Source: Nitrobacter sp051535235 (GTDB lineage Bacteria; Pseudomonadota; Alphaproteobacteria; Rhizobiales; Xanthobacteraceae). Taken from it: DNA of 64,000 nucleotides. A program made the position numbers and the translations under genes. The notes under the pieces were generated by a model. The model did no database searches. It was not told the DNA's origin and worked only from the letters and a program-made list of their open reading frames with translations. Below are positions 1 through 9,456 of the stretch, one piece after another; position 1 is the first letter of the stretch; the number at the start of each line of letters is the position of its first letter. Location: the NCBI RefSeq assembly GCF_051535235.1, contig NZ_JBPPLZ010000009.1, positions 55,371 to 119,370 on the forward strand. Reading direction: 5' to 3'.

Positions 1-1038
1 CGCGACGTGGCGTTCGAGGGTTTTTCCGGCCGCAGCTACCTGTACCGCGAGGAGTTTACGTCGCGCATCTGGAATACGCGCTACGATTTCCCCGCGCTGA
101 TTGATGGCCGCGTCAAGCGCGAGCAATTGCCGGACGAGACGCCGTCCGGCGCGCAAGGCTGGTTCATCAACACCCGACGCGACAAGTTCAAGGACCCGCG
201 CGTGCGCGAGGCGCTGGACTGCGCCTTCGATTTCGAATGGACCAACAAGACCATCATGTATGGCGCTTACGTTCGTACGGTGTCGCCGTTCCAGAATTCC
301 GATTTGATGGCGACCGGCCTGCCGTCGCCGGAAGAGGTAGTGCTGCTGGAGCCGTTCCGCGGCAAGGTGCCGGACGAGGTGTTCGGCATGCCGTTCGTGC
401 CGCCGGTGTCGGACGGCTCCGGACAGGATCGCAAGCTGTTGCGAAAGGCGGTGCAACTGCTCAACGACGCGGGCTTTCCCATCAAGGATGGCAAGCGTAT
501 GACGCCGCAGGGCGAGGTGTTCCGCGTCGAGTTCCTGCTCGAAGAGCCGGCGTTCCAGGCCCATCATATGCCGTACATAAAGAACCTCGGAACGCTCGGC
601 ATCGAGGCGACGCTGCGGCTCGTCGATCCCGTGCAGGCGAGGGCACGGCGCGACGACTTCGATTTCGACATGGTGATCGAGCGTTTCGGCTTCTCGACCG
701 TTCCGGGTGATTCGCTGCGGCCATTCTTTTCGTCGCGGGCGGCAGGGACCAAGGGATCATACAATCTCGCCGGCATTTCCGATCCCGCGGTCGACTCGCT
801 GATGGAACAGGTGATCGCCGCCGACACCCGTGCAAAACTCGTGTTCGCCGCGCGCGCGCTGGACCGCGTCATTCGCGCCGGCCGTTACTGGGTGCCGCAA
901 TGGTATTCAAACGCGCACCGGCTGGCCTATTGGGATGTATTCGGACATCCGCCAAGTCTGCCGAAATATCTCGGCGTGATGGCGCCTGACATCTGGTGGT
1001 CGACGCAGGCCGGTGCGGCGTCGCGGCAGGCGAAATAG
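1..1038 (+). CDS. Peptide ABC transporter substrate-binding protein, family 5 (YejA-like), 5' end outside window
   Basis: The reading frame is open at the left edge, so this is the C-terminal part (about 345 residues) of a periplasmic solute-binding protein of family 5. Seen: the text FINTRRDKFKDPRVREALDCAFDF-type block typical of SBP_bac_5 lobes, and a final WWS tract. The permeases and ATPase that follow are of the Yej type, so oligopeptide or microcin C-like peptide uptake is the likely role. It ends in TAG two bases before the permease start, so it heads the operon or sits second in it. The signal peptide cannot be assessed because the N terminus is missing. Confidence 0.93.
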   Translation, partial: RDVAFEGFSGRSYLYREEFTSRIWNTRYDFPALIDGRVKREQLPDETPSGAQGWFINTRRDKFKDPRVREALDCAFDFEWTNKTIMYGAYVRTVSPFQNSDLMATGLPSPEEVVLLEPFRGKVPDEVFGMPFVPPVSDGSGQDRKLLRKAVQLLNDAGFPIKDGKRMTPQGEVFRVEFLLEEPAFQAHHMPYIKNLGTLGIEATLRLVDPVQARARRDDFDFDMVIERFGFSTVPGDSLRPFFSSRAAGTKGSYNLAGISDPAVDSLMEQVIAADTRAKLVFAARALDRVIRAGRYWVPQWYSNAHRLAYWDVFGHPPSLPKYLGVMAPDIWWSTQAGAASRQAK

Positions 1039-1040
1039 GC

Positions 1041-2150
1041 ATGAGTGCATATATCGCCCGCCGCATCCTTTTGATGATTCCCACATTGCTGGGCATCCTG
1101 TTCGTGTCGTTCGTCGTTGTGCAGTTCGCACCCGGCGGTCCGGTCGAGCGGGTGATCGCGCAACTGAGCGGTTCGGATACCGGCGGCATGTCGCGCATTT
1201 CCGGATCGTCCGGCGGCGATTTCGGCGCGCGCGGTCAGGTCGGGGCGTCGTCCGACGCCGTCAACTCGAAATACCGCGGCGCCCAGGGGCTCGATCCCGC
1301 CTTCATCAAAAGTCTCGAAAAGCAGTTCGGCTTCGACAAGCCGGCGCCCGAACGCTTTCTGCTGATGCTGTGGAATTTCTCCCGCTTCGATTTCGGCAAG
1401 AGCTACTTCCGCGACACCACCGTGATCCAGCTCATCAAGGAAAAGCTGCCGGTCTCGATGTCGCTAGGCATCTGGATGACGCTTCTGACCTACCTGATTT
1501 CGATACCGCTCGGAATCCGCAAAGCCGTGAGGGACGGATCGCGCTTCGACACATGGACTTCGGGGGTCATCATCGTCGGCTTTGCGATACCCGGCTTTCT
1601 GTTCGCGATCCTGCTCATCATTCTGTTCGCCGGCGGATCGTTCTTCAGCATCTTTCCCTTGCGCGGACTGACATCGGACGGCTGGAGCCAGTTTCCCTGG
1701 TACTGGAAGATCCTCGACTATTTCTGGCACCTGACGCTGCCCATCGTTTCGATGGCGCTCGGCGCCTTCGCCACCATGACGCTGCTGACCAAGAACTCGT
1801 TCCTCGACGAGATCCGCAAGCAATATGTGATGACGGCGCGCGCCAAGGGCTGCAGCGAGCGGCAGGTGCTTTACAATCACGTCTTCCGCAACGCCATGCT
1901 GATCGTCATCGCGGGATTTCCCGGCGCGTTCGTTAACGCTTTCTTTTCGGGTTCGCTTTTGATCGAAACCATCTTCTCGCTCGACGGACTCGGCCTGCTC
2001 GGTTTTGAGAGCGTGCTCAATCGCGACTATCCCGTGGTGTTCGGCACGCTGTTCATCTTTTCGCTGGTCGGGCTTGTGATCAACCTGATCTCCGATCTCA
2101 CCTACATGTGGATCGATCCGCGAATCGACTTCGAGGCGCGGGAAGTCTGA
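1041..2150 (+). CDS. yejB: Peptide ABC transporter permease (YejB-like)
   Basis: Inner-membrane permease, 369 aa, of the BPD_transp_1 (DppB/OppB/YejB) family. The ATG at 1041 is preferred over an upstream in-frame start at 996 because it gives the canonical N terminus MSAYIARRILLMIPTLLGI, a first membrane helix, and lies two bases after the previous stop. A periplasmic loop of about 100 residues follows helix 1, as in YejB. The EAA loop is visible (YVMTARAKGCSERQVLYNHVFRNA, about residues 267-290), which contacts the ATPase. The stop overlaps the next start (TGATG), indicating translational coupling. Confidence 0.95.
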   Translation: MSAYIARRILLMIPTLLGILFVSFVVVQFAPGGPVERVIAQLSGSDTGGMSRISGSSGGDFGARGQVGASSDAVNSKYRGAQGLDPAFIKSLEKQFGFDKPAPERFLLMLWNFSRFDFGKSYFRDTTVIQLIKEKLPVSMSLGIWMTLLTYLISIPLGIRKAVRDGSRFDTWTSGVIIVGFAIPGFLFAILLIILFAGGSFFSIFPLRGLTSDGWSQFPWYWKILDYFWHLTLPIVSMALGAFATMTLLTKNSFLDEIRKQYVMTARAKGCSERQVLYNHVFRNAMLIVIAGFPGAFVNAFFSGSLLIETIFSLDGLGLLGFESVLNRDYPVVFGTLFIFSLVGLVINLISDLTYMWIDPRIDFEAREV

Positions 2151-3328
2151 TGTCGGTGATGCCGCCAAAGCCCGTCGAAGCCGAGGCCGTCTCGCCGCTC
2201 GGCGAAGCCGTGCCGCCGGGCAGCCATCGGCTCCGCCTCTCGCCGCTCAACCGTCGCCGCTGGCAGAATTTCAAATCGAACCGGCGCGGCTACTGGTCGC
2301 TCTGGATATTCCTGATCCTGTTTTTCATTTCGCTATTTGCGGAATTGATCGCCAACGACCGGCCGTTCCTGATCCGCATCGACGGTCATTTCTATTTCCC
2401 GGCGTTCGTGACTTACCCGGAAACCGCGTTCGGCGGCGATTTCGAGACCGCCGCAGATTATCGCGACCCCTATGTTCAGAAGCTGATCAAGGATAAGGGC
2501 GGCACCATCATCTGGCCGCCGATCCGCTATTCCTACGACACCCACAACCTCGATCTGCCGACGCCGGCGCCCTCAAAACCGACCTGGCTCTTGACCGAGG
2601 CTGAATGCAAGGACGTGGTGCAGCGCAAGCACCTCACGGGCTGCCGCGATCTCGAATACAACTGGCTCGGGACCGACGATCAGGGCCGCGACGTGGTGGC
2701 GCGGCTGATTTACGGATTCCGGATCTCGGTGCTGTTCGGGCTTTGCCTGACCATCGTGTCGTCCATCATCGGCATCGCCGCCGGCGGCGTGCAGGGCTAT
2801 TTCGGCGGCTGGGTCGATCTCGCCTTCCAGCGCTTCATCGAGGTCTGGACCGCGATTCCCTCGCTCTACCTGCTCCTGATTTTGTCGTCGGTGCTGGTGC
2901 CGGGATTTTTCGTGCTGCTCGGCATCCTGCTGCTGTTCTCATGGGTGTCGCTGGTCGGTCTGGTGCGCGCCGAATTCCTGCGCGGCCGCAACTTCGAATA
3001 CATCACGGCGGCGCGGGCGCTCGGCGTGTCGAATGCGACCATTATGGTCCGTCACCTTTTGCCGAACGCCATGGTCGCGACCATGACGTTCCTGCCGTTC
3101 ATCGTGTCGTCGTCGGTGATGACCCTGACCGCGCTGGATTTTCTCGGCTTCGGTCTGCCGCCGGGCTCGCCCTCGCTCGGCGAGATGCTGGCGCAGGGCA
3201 AGGCCAACGTGCAGGCGCCGTGGCTCGGCTTCACCGGATTTTTCGCACTCGCGATCATGCTTTCGTTGCTGATCTTCATCGGCGAAGCGGTGCGTGATGC
3301 CTTCGATCCGCGCAAGACGTTCAGGTAG
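2150..3328 (+). CDS. yejE: Peptide ABC transporter permease (YejE-like)
   Basis: Second inner-membrane permease, 392 aa. The start ATG at 2150 overlaps the yejB stop by one base. An upstream in-frame ATG at 2108 lies inside yejB and is rejected. Features: N-terminal cytoplasmic segment, helix near residues 44-62, a long YejE-type periplasmic insert containing YNWLGTDDQGRDVVARLIYG (a hallmark of DppC/OppC permeases), several further helices, and an EAA loop (FEYITAARALGVSNATIMVRHLLPNA). It ends with the usual DAFDPRK tail. Pairs with YejB to form the membrane channel. Confidence 0.95.
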   Translation: MSVMPPKPVEAEAVSPLGEAVPPGSHRLRLSPLNRRRWQNFKSNRRGYWSLWIFLILFFISLFAELIANDRPFLIRIDGHFYFPAFVTYPETAFGGDFETAADYRDPYVQKLIKDKGGTIIWPPIRYSYDTHNLDLPTPAPSKPTWLLTEAECKDVVQRKHLTGCRDLEYNWLGTDDQGRDVVARLIYGFRISVLFGLCLTIVSSIIGIAAGGVQGYFGGWVDLAFQRFIEVWTAIPSLYLLLILSSVLVPGFFVLLGILLLFSWVSLVGLVRAEFLRGRNFEYITAARALGVSNATIMVRHLLPNAMVATMTFLPFIVSSSVMTLTALDFLGFGLPPGSPSLGEMLAQGKANVQAPWLGFTGFFALAIMLSLLIFIGEAVRDAFDPRKTFR

Positions 3329-3334
3329 GCCGGA

Positions 3335-4966
3335 ATGGACGCCATCGATCAGCCGCTGCTCGAGGTTCGCGACCTGTCCGTCGCGTTTCACCATGCCGGA
3401 GGAACCTCGGTCGCTGTCGATCACATTTCGTTCGATATCAAGCGCGGCGAGTGCGTCGCGCTGGTCGGCGAATCCGGATCCGGAAAATCCGTCAGCGCGC
3501 TGTCGATCCTCAAGCTGCTGCCCTATCCGGCCGCGTCGCACCCCGGCGGCAACATCCGCTTCAAGGGCCGCGAGCTGCTCGGCCTGTCCGAGCGCGAGAT
3601 CAGGAGCATTCGCGGCAACGACATCTCGATCATTTTCCAGGAGCCGATGACCTCGCTCAATCCGCTGCACACCATCGAAGCGCAGATCAGCGAGATCTTG
3701 CTGCTGCACGGCGGGGCTCGCGGCGCGGCGGCGCGACGGCGCACCGTGGAACTGCTGACGCAGGTCGGCATTCCCGAGCCGGAAACCCGCCTCGCCAGCT
3801 ATCCGCATCAACTGTCCGGCGGCCAGCGCCAGCGCGTGATGATCGCGATGGCGCTCGCCAACGAACCCGACCTGCTGATAGCGGACGAGCCGACCACGGC
3901 GCTCGACGTCACCGTACAGGCGCAGATCCTGGCGCTGCTGGCGGACATCCGCGCCCGGCTCGGAATGAGCCTGTTGTTCATCACGCACGATCTCGGCATC
4001 GTCCGCCGCATCGCCGACCGTGTTTGCGTCATGAACGGCGGCAAGATCGTCGAGAAGGGACCGGTCGAGCAGGTCTTCGAGACGCCGAAGCATCCGTACA
4101 CGCGCGAGCTTCTGGCCGCGGAGCCGAAGCCGGATCCGGCGCCGCCGCGGCCGGAGTCGCCGGTCGTGATCGCGGCAGACGATCTCAAGGTCTGGTTCCC
4201 GGTCCGGCGGGGGCTGCTGCGCAAGACGGTCGGTCACATCAAGGCGGTTGATGGCGTGACGCTGAAGGTGCGCAAGGGCGAGACGCTCGGCGTCGTCGGC
4301 GAATCCGGGTCCGGAAAGACCACCCTCGGTCTGGCGTTGTTGCGGCTGATTTCGTCGGACGGACCCATCGTATTTCTGAGCAAAAACATCCAGGGCCTGC
4401 GTTTCAAGGAGATGCGGCCGTTCCGCCGCGACATGCAGATCGTGTTTCAGGACCCGTTCGGAGCGCTGAGCCCGCGGATGTCGGTCGGCGATATCGTGGC
4501 CGAGGGCTTGAGCGTGCATCAACGCTCGCTGTCCGACGCCGAGCGCGAGGCGCGGGTGGTCAAGGCGCTCAACGATGTCGGGCTCGATCCGGCGACGCGT
4601 TTTCGCTATCCGCACGAATTTTCCGGCGGCCAGCGCCAGCGCATCAGCATCGCGCGCGCCGTGGTGCTGGAGCCCGACTTTGTGGTTCTGGACGAGCCGA
4701 CCAGCGCGCTCGACATGCTGTTTCAGGCACAGATGGTTGATCTCCTGCGCGATCTGCAGCGCAAGCGCGACCTCACCTACATGTTCATCTCGCATGATCT
4801 GCGCGTCGTCGCCTCGCTCGCCAGCCATCTCATCGTGATGCGGCACGGCAAGGTGGTGGAGGAGGGGCCGGCATCGGCATTGTTCAAGAGTCCGAAGTCT
4901 GATTACACGCGGGAGCTGTTTGCCGCAGCGTTCCGGCTGGAGACCGCAAACGGCGCGGAAGCCTGA
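3335..4966 (+). CDS. yejF: Peptide ABC transporter ATPase with two nucleotide-binding domains (YejF-like)
   Basis: 543 aa, a fused pair of ABC ATPase domains as in YejF/GsiA. Domain 1 has Walker A GESGSGKS near residue 45, signature LSGGQRQRV and Walker B LLIADEPTTALD. Domain 2 has Walker A GESGSGKTT near residue 322, signature FSGGQRQRI and Walker B FVVLDEPTSALD. Each domain ends with an oligopeptide-transporter C-terminal stretch (HPYTREL and DYTRELF). It powers the importer formed by the preceding genes. The gene begins six bases after yejE and is followed at once by a terminator hairpin, so it is the last gene of the operon. Confidence 0.96.
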   Translation: MDAIDQPLLEVRDLSVAFHHAGGTSVAVDHISFDIKRGECVALVGESGSGKSVSALSILKLLPYPAASHPGGNIRFKGRELLGLSEREIRSIRGNDISIIFQEPMTSLNPLHTIEAQISEILLLHGGARGAAARRRTVELLTQVGIPEPETRLASYPHQLSGGQRQRVMIAMALANEPDLLIADEPTTALDVTVQAQILALLADIRARLGMSLLFITHDLGIVRRIADRVCVMNGGKIVEKGPVEQVFETPKHPYTRELLAAEPKPDPAPPRPESPVVIAADDLKVWFPVRRGLLRKTVGHIKAVDGVTLKVRKGETLGVVGESGSGKTTLGLALLRLISSDGPIVFLSKNIQGLRFKEMRPFRRDMQIVFQDPFGALSPRMSVGDIVAEGLSVHQRSLSDAEREARVVKALNDVGLDPATRFRYPHEFSGGQRQRISIARAVVLEPDFVVLDEPTSALDMLFQAQMVDLLRDLQRKRDLTYMFISHDLRVVASLASHLIVMRHGKVVEEGPASALFKSPKSDYTRELFAAAFRLETANGAEA

Positions 4967-4985
4967 GACCCCGTTCGGGGTTTTC
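4967..4985 (+). terminator. Rho-independent terminator of the yej operon
   Basis: A short GC hairpin (ACCCC, four-base loop GTTC, GGGGT) followed by four T residues lies directly after the yejF stop codon. Confidence 0.75.
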
Positions 4986-4998
4986 GTGTCAGACGCCA

Positions 4999-5140
4999 TG
5001 TCCCGGACGCGATGCGGCGTGTGACGCCGCACCGCAGAGCCGGGACCGTTTCAGATACCGATGTCGCGAAATGTCCGTGTTGTGACGGTCCCGGGTCAGC
5101 ACCGCGGCGCTGGCGCGCTGCGGCGAATCCGGGACACGGG
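4999..5140. repeat. Palindromic intergenic repeat, family C copy 1
   Basis: Begins near GTCCCGGACGCG and ends near CCGGGACAC, with internal short palindromes (GCGGCGTGTGACGCCGC; GGGACCG...CGGTCCC). A related element with the same ends and the shared text GCAGAGCCGGG / GCAGAGCCGGGG is present near 45807-45924. It fills the space between convergent yejF and the NlpC/P60 gene. No coding potential was seen. Confidence 0.65.
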
Positions 5141-5145
5141 CGCTG

Positions 5146-5988
5146 TTACAACCGCTTCACGCTGGTCACGTCGCTTCCGGCCGCCTTGATGCGGGCGATC
5201 GCTTCGTGAATGCCCTCGATGGCTGTCGCCATGTGATGCGCGTTGGCGTGGAGCAGCGTGGCCGCGTCGCGGACGATCGCGACGTGGCCTTTCCAGAAGA
5301 TGAGGTCGCCGCGCTGCGGCTGTCGTGCTTCTGCGGGCGGCAATGCGTGTCCCAAGGCGGCTTCCTGCATGTCGCTGTCGCGCGGACAGTCGATGCCGGC
5401 GGCGTTGAGCGCCACCTGCACGAGACCCGAGCAGTCGATGCCGAGGCTGGTCTTGCCGCCCCAGAGGTAAGGCGTTCCGACGAACATTTCAGCGACCGCG
5501 ACGAAATCGCTGGCTAAATGATCGAGCGGCGCGACATGAGCGGCGGGAATGTAGAGATCGCCGGCGGCGACGGCGAACACGCCGTTATGGCGGCGGATGG
5601 TCAGCGCCGCGCCGAGCGGCAGCGTCTGCGCCGGCGCGAGTTTGATCGATGGCCCCGGAAACACGAACGTCCGCAGCGCGATGACCTTGTGGGTCGGTGC
5701 TGCGCGGGGCCTTGCAAGCGCGCGGTCGGGAATCCATCCGACATAGCCGTCGCTTTTCAATTGACACCAGGCCCAGCCTTCGGCGCTGTGATCGTAGACC
5801 GTGACGCGCTCGCCGCGCAGCGCCTGGGTATCGAGCATGGCGTCGGGCAAAGGCTCGCGCTGCAGCGGTGCAATGGCGTCGACGACCTCGCGTTCCTCGC
5901 CGTCGGCGTAGCGCTCCGCCTTGACCTTGCCCTCCAGGTAACGTGCGGCAATCTCCGGCCGGGCGGGCGTGAGACGCGGATCATCCAT
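5146..5988 (-). CDS. NlpC/P60 family peptidase with SH3-like N-terminal region
   Basis: 280 aa, predicted gamma-D-glutamyl-diamino acid (cell-wall peptide) hydrolase. Residues about 45-150 resemble bacterial SH3 repeats (GWAWCQLKSDGYVGWIPD). The C-terminal half is NlpC/P60: catalytic Cys186 in DCSGLVQ, His235 in GHVAIV and a third polar residue around His247. The start was placed at 5988 because ATG there overlaps the stop of the aminopeptidase gene (TATGGATGA); the longer frame to 6174 would run antisense-style through pepA. Overlap and shared peptide-cleaving chemistry suggest joint recycling of murein peptides. No clear signal peptide, so a cytoplasmic role is likely. Confidence 0.92.
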   Translation of the reverse strand: MDDPRLTPARPEIAARYLEGKVKAERYADGEEREVVDAIAPLQREPLPDAMLDTQALRGERVTVYDHSAEGWAWCQLKSDGYVGWIPDRALARPRAAPTHKVIALRTFVFPGPSIKLAPAQTLPLGAALTIRRHNGVFAVAAGDLYIPAAHVAPLDHLASDFVAVAEMFVGTPYLWGGKTSLGIDCSGLVQVALNAAGIDCPRDSDMQEAALGHALPPAEARQPQRGDLIFWKGHVAIVRDAATLLHANAHHMATAIEGIHEAIARIKAAGSDVTSVKRL

Positions 5989-7363
5989 AGCGTTCGCCCA
6001 GCAGTCGGTAGATCGCGCGCGCGGCCTGGCATTCGCCGCCTTCGGGTCGCGCCGGTTTCGCGGTCGGAGTCCAGCCGTAGATATCGATATGAAGCCAGCG
6101 TGTGGTCGCCTCGACGAAGCGTTGCAGGAACAGCGCGCAGGTGATCGAGCCGGCGAAGCCGCCCGAGGGCGCATTGTTGATGTCGGCGACCTTGGAATCC
6201 AGCCACGCGTCGTAAGCGGGCCATAGCGGCATCCGCCACAGCGGATCGTTCTCGGCCTCCGCGCAGCGCGCGAGATCGCGCGCGAGCCGCTCGTCGCTCG
6301 TATAGAAAGGCGGGATGTCCGGTCCGAGCGCCACGCGCGCCGCGCCGGTGAGCGTGCCGAGATCGATCAGCAGATCGGGTTTGTCTTCACCGGCCAGTGC
6401 CAGCGCATCGGCGAGAACCAGCCGGCCTTCGGCGTCGGTGTTGCCGATTTCGACGCTCAAGCCCTTGCGCGACGGAAAGACGTCCAGCGGCCGAAACGCG
6501 TTGCCGGCGACGGCGTTTTCCACCGCCGGGATCAGGACGCGAAGCCGGATTTTCAGCTTCTTATCCATGACCATCAGCGCCAAAGCCAGCACATTGGCCG
6601 CGCCGCCCATGTCCTTCTTCATGATCTGCATGCCGCTGGCGGGTTTGAGATCGACGCCGCCGGTGTCGAAGCAGACGCCTTTGCCGACCAGCGTGACCTT
6701 CGGATGCGCGGAATCGCCCCAGGTCATATCGATCAGCCGCGGTGCGCGCGGCGAAGCCATTCCGACTGCATGGATCAGCGGAAAATTCCTGTGCTTCAGA
6801 TCGTCGCCGGTGATGCAGTTGAAATCCGCGCCGAAACGCCGCGCGAGATTTTGCGCCGCTGCCGCGAGTTCTTCCGGTCCCATATCGTTGGCGGGGATAT
6901 TGATGAGATCACGCGCCAGCGCTGCGGCGTCGGCCATCCGCGAGATATCGGCGAGGTCGATACCGTCGGGAGGCACCAGCCGAGCCTTCGGCGCGTCGGC
7001 CTTGCGGTAGCGGCCGAAGCGGTAGCTGCCGAGTGCAAAGGACAGCGTCGCGAGATGCATGTCATTGGTCGCATTGGCGAAGCGGAATGTTCCGGCGGGC
7101 AACAGGCCCGGCAGCTTGCCGGCGAGGAAGGGGTCGTACGAGCGACCTGCCGTATCGCCGAGTCCGAACAGAATGCGAGAGACCTCGCCGTTCGCGGCCG
7201 GCAGCGCGAGGTACTGACCCGCCTTCGCCGCAAAACCGTTCGCCTCGGCGAACCGGCGTGCCGGACCGTCCAGCGTTGCGCCCGTCGTTTCCCACGCCGC
7301 CTCGGCGACGAGGGTGATCGGAACGGCCTCCTCGGCCGGCGCGGTCGTGAACGCGGGATGCAT
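5981..7363 (-). CDS. M17 leucyl aminopeptidase family protein
   Basis: 460 aa metallo-aminopeptidase. The C-terminal catalytic domain has the signature NTDAEGRL (residues 308-315) and the metal-binding set Lys228, Asp233 (VGKGVCFDTGG), Asp251, Asp310 and Glu312 expected for two divalent ions. The N-terminal domain is shorter than in E. coli PepA (503 aa), fitting the smaller M17 homologues common in Bradyrhizobium. It likely removes N-terminal residues from cytosolic peptides, plausibly those brought in by the neighbouring peptide importer (inference). It is the first gene of a two-gene operon with the NlpC/P60 peptidase and is divergent from tadD. Confidence 0.95.
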   Translation of the reverse strand: MHPAFTTAPAEEAVPITLVAEAAWETTGATLDGPARRFAEANGFAAKAGQYLALPAANGEVSRILFGLGDTAGRSYDPFLAGKLPGLLPAGTFRFANATNDMHLATLSFALGSYRFGRYRKADAPKARLVPPDGIDLADISRMADAAALARDLINIPANDMGPEELAAAAQNLARRFGADFNCITGDDLKHRNFPLIHAVGMASPRAPRLIDMTWGDSAHPKVTLVGKGVCFDTGGVDLKPASGMQIMKKDMGGAANVLALALMVMDKKLKIRLRVLIPAVENAVAGNAFRPLDVFPSRKGLSVEIGNTDAEGRLVLADALALAGEDKPDLLIDLGTLTGAARVALGPDIPPFYTSDERLARDLARCAEAENDPLWRMPLWPAYDAWLDSKVADINNAPSGGFAGSITCALFLQRFVEATTRWLHIDIYGWTPTAKPARPEGGECQAARAIYRLLGERYG

Positions 7364-7510
7364 AGGTGTCTCGATCTCTGTTCGATGCGGAGAGTTTAGC
7401 GGCAGAGCGCGCGGGTGTCAGTCGGCCTAGTTAACCAGACGTTAGGGTTAACAGTCTATTGCTGAAGTCGCCCATTTTCCAAACGGCCCGCATTTACAAG
7501 CGAAGGTGCC

Positions 7511-8320
7511 ATGCGTCAGCAGTCGTATCTTGCCAGGCTTCTCGCATCCGCCGCCATGTCGGTGATGCTGGCGAGCGGACTCGGCGGCTGTCAAACCACC
7601 GGGGTCCCGGATATCACCGGCTCGCTTGGTGCTAAGGCGAACACGAACTCCGCGTCCGATCCCAATCAGGCCGCCGAAGTTTATGGCGAAAGATTTCGCG
7701 CCAACCCCAAGGACGCCGACGCGGCGCTGAAATACGGACAGGCATTGCGCGCCATCGGGCAGCGCGCCCAGGCCGTTGCGGTGCTGGAACGCGCCGCGAT
7801 CTTGAATCCGGGCAACAAAGCGGTACTGGCCGGCTGGGGACGGGCGCTCGCCGATAACGGTCAGTCGCAGCAGGCATTCGATGTGCTCAGCCGCGCTCAC
7901 ACGCCGGCAAATCCGGACTGGCGGATTCTTTCGGTCCAGGGAACGACGCTGGACAAGCTCGGCCGTCACGACGAAGCGCGCCGCTATTACGATAGCGCGC
8001 TCAGGATCGCGCCGGACGAGCCGTCGGTGCTGTCCAATCTCGGCATGTCGTACGTCCTGACCAAGGAACTTCCCAAAGCCGAGGAAGTGTTGCGCCGCGC
8101 TTACGCCAGCGCCCGCGCCGACAGCCGGATCCGGCAGAATCTGGCGCTTGTCGTCGGATTGCAGGGCAGGTTCGACGAGGCAGAGAGCATCGTGAAGGCC
8201 GATCTGCCCGCCGACGAGGCCGAGGCGAACGTTGCCTATCTGAAGCAGATGCTCGGGCGCGGAGGTAACGCGCGCGCCGGCGCCGGAGATGTTCTCGCTC
8301 AGGGCGCCCGCAAATCGTGA
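7511..8320 (+). CDS. tadD: Tad pilus TPR lipoprotein TadD
   Basis: 269 aa. N-terminal lipoprotein signal with lipobox LGGC and lipidated Cys27. The rest is tetratricopeptide repeats (blocks ALKYGQALRAIGQRAQAVAVLERAAILNPGN, ARRYYDSALRIAPDEPSVLSNLGMSYVL). TadD acts as an assembly or pilotin-like lipoprotein for the Tad secretin. It lies on the opposite strand and convergent to tadC, so it is a separate transcription unit at the end of the Tad locus. Confidence 0.92.
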   Translation: MRQQSYLARLLASAAMSVMLASGLGGCQTTGVPDITGSLGAKANTNSASDPNQAAEVYGERFRANPKDADAALKYGQALRAIGQRAQAVAVLERAAILNPGNKAVLAGWGRALADNGQSQQAFDVLSRAHTPANPDWRILSVQGTTLDKLGRHDEARRYYDSALRIAPDEPSVLSNLGMSYVLTKELPKAEEVLRRAYASARADSRIRQNLALVVGLQGRFDEAESIVKADLPADEAEANVAYLKQMLGRGGNARAGAGDVLAQGARKS

Positions 8321-8359
8321 GACTTGCCGGGTTTTGATCGAATCGGGGTTCTGTTCTCG

Positions 8360-8447
8360 TTATTGCGAGAAGCGGAGCGACGAAGCAATCCACAGATGCT
8401 TTTAAAGCAAGGACTGGACTTGGATCGCTTCGCTCTGCCCGCAACGA
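8360..8447. repeat. Palindromic repeat between convergent tadD and tadC (family D)
   Basis: Two inverted halves, TTATTGCGAGAAGCGGAGCGACGAAGCAATCC-like and GGATCGCTTCGCTCTGCCCGCAACGA-like, form a long imperfect hairpin with a short central spacer. The type (CATTGCGAG...GAAGCAATCC) is widespread in rhizobiales intergenic regions. Located between two 3' ends, it may serve as a bidirectional terminator or mRNA end protector (inference). Confidence 0.7.
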
Positions 8448-8469
8448 TCCCTCGCGCCGAGGGCAGGGA

Positions 8470-9447
8470 TCAATGCATCGTGGCTGCGAGCTTGATGCCC
8501 GTCGGTCCGAGAATGACCACGAACAGCACGGGCAGGAAGAACAGGATCATCGGCACCGTCAGCTTGGGCGGCAGCGCGGCCGCCTTTTTCTCGGCTTCGG
8601 ACATGCGCATGTCGCGGTTTTCCTGCGCCATCACGCGAAGGCTTTGCGAGAGCGGTGTGCCGTATCGTTCCGACTGCTGCAGCGCGAGGCATACGGATTT
8701 CACGCCCTCGACCCCGGTGCGTTTCGCCAGATTCTCGTAAGCGACCTTGCGGTCCTGAAGGTACGACAGTTCGGCCGTGGTCAGCGTGAACTCTTCGGCC
8801 AGTGCGACGGACTGGCTGCCGATTTCCGTGCTGACCTTGCGAAACGCGACTTCGATCGACATGCCGGATTCAATGCAGATCAGCAGCAGATCGAGCGCGT
8901 CCGGAAAAGCCCGCTTGATCGAAAGCTGGCGCTTGGTAATCGAGTTTTTCAGAAACAGCATGGGCGCTTGCAAGCCCAGAAACGCTGCGCCGATGCAGAT
9001 GCCGACCTTGAGCAGAATGGACTGCTCCATGTGCGACAATAGAAAGACGTAGACGGCGGCCCCGATCAGCATCACGATCGGGGTGACCATGCGGAAGAAC
9101 AGGAAGGTGATGTAGGGAGCCTGGCCGCGATACCCCGCCATGACGAGCTTGTCGCGCGCGGCTTCCTGAGCCACCCATTTGCCGAGATTGAGATCTTCCA
9201 CGACCCTCGAGATGAATTGCTTCGGTGCCTGACGCAGCGAGACCTTTTCGGATTTGGCGAGCCGCTCGCGCTCGCGCTGGCGGATGCGCTCGCGTTCGCT
9301 GGCGACGGCCTTCATCCGCTTCGTCAGGCCCTCCGCCGCAAAAAACGGCGTGATCAGCGTATAGACAGTGGCGCTGGCTGCTATGGCGGCGAGCACCATC
9401 GTCATGAATCGCGGATCGTGGAGTTTCTCGACCAGGAGTTCGAGCAT
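8470..9447 (-). CDS. tadC: Tad pilus inner-membrane platform protein TadC
   Basis: 325 aa, T2SS-F domain platform protein. A membrane helix near residues 14-36, a basic cytoplasmic stretch rich in Arg/Glu (about residues 45-75), paired helices near 105-150, the T2SSF four-helix region (FPDALDLLLICIESGMSIEVAF), and a C-terminal hydrophobic helix. TadB and TadC together form the inner-membrane base used by the CpaF ATPase. It starts nine bases after the tadB stop; last gene of the cpaB-to-tadC operon. Confidence 0.95.
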   Translation of the reverse strand: MLELLVEKLHDPRFMTMVLAAIAASATVYTLITPFFAAEGLTKRMKAVASERERIRQRERERLAKSEKVSLRQAPKQFISRVVEDLNLGKWVAQEAARDKLVMAGYRGQAPYITFLFFRMVTPIVMLIGAAVYVFLLSHMEQSILLKVGICIGAAFLGLQAPMLFLKNSITKRQLSIKRAFPDALDLLLICIESGMSIEVAFRKVSTEIGSQSVALAEEFTLTTAELSYLQDRKVAYENLAKRTGVEGVKSVCLALQQSERYGTPLSQSLRVMAQENRDMRMSEAEKKAAALPPKLTVPMILFFLPVLFVVILGPTGIKLAATMH

Positions 9448-9456
9448 GTTGCACCG

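Noticed and set aside
2939..5032. 697-aa open frame antisense to yejE/yejF
   Set aside because: Lies opposite two clear ABC genes; composition is that of a GC-codon shadow.
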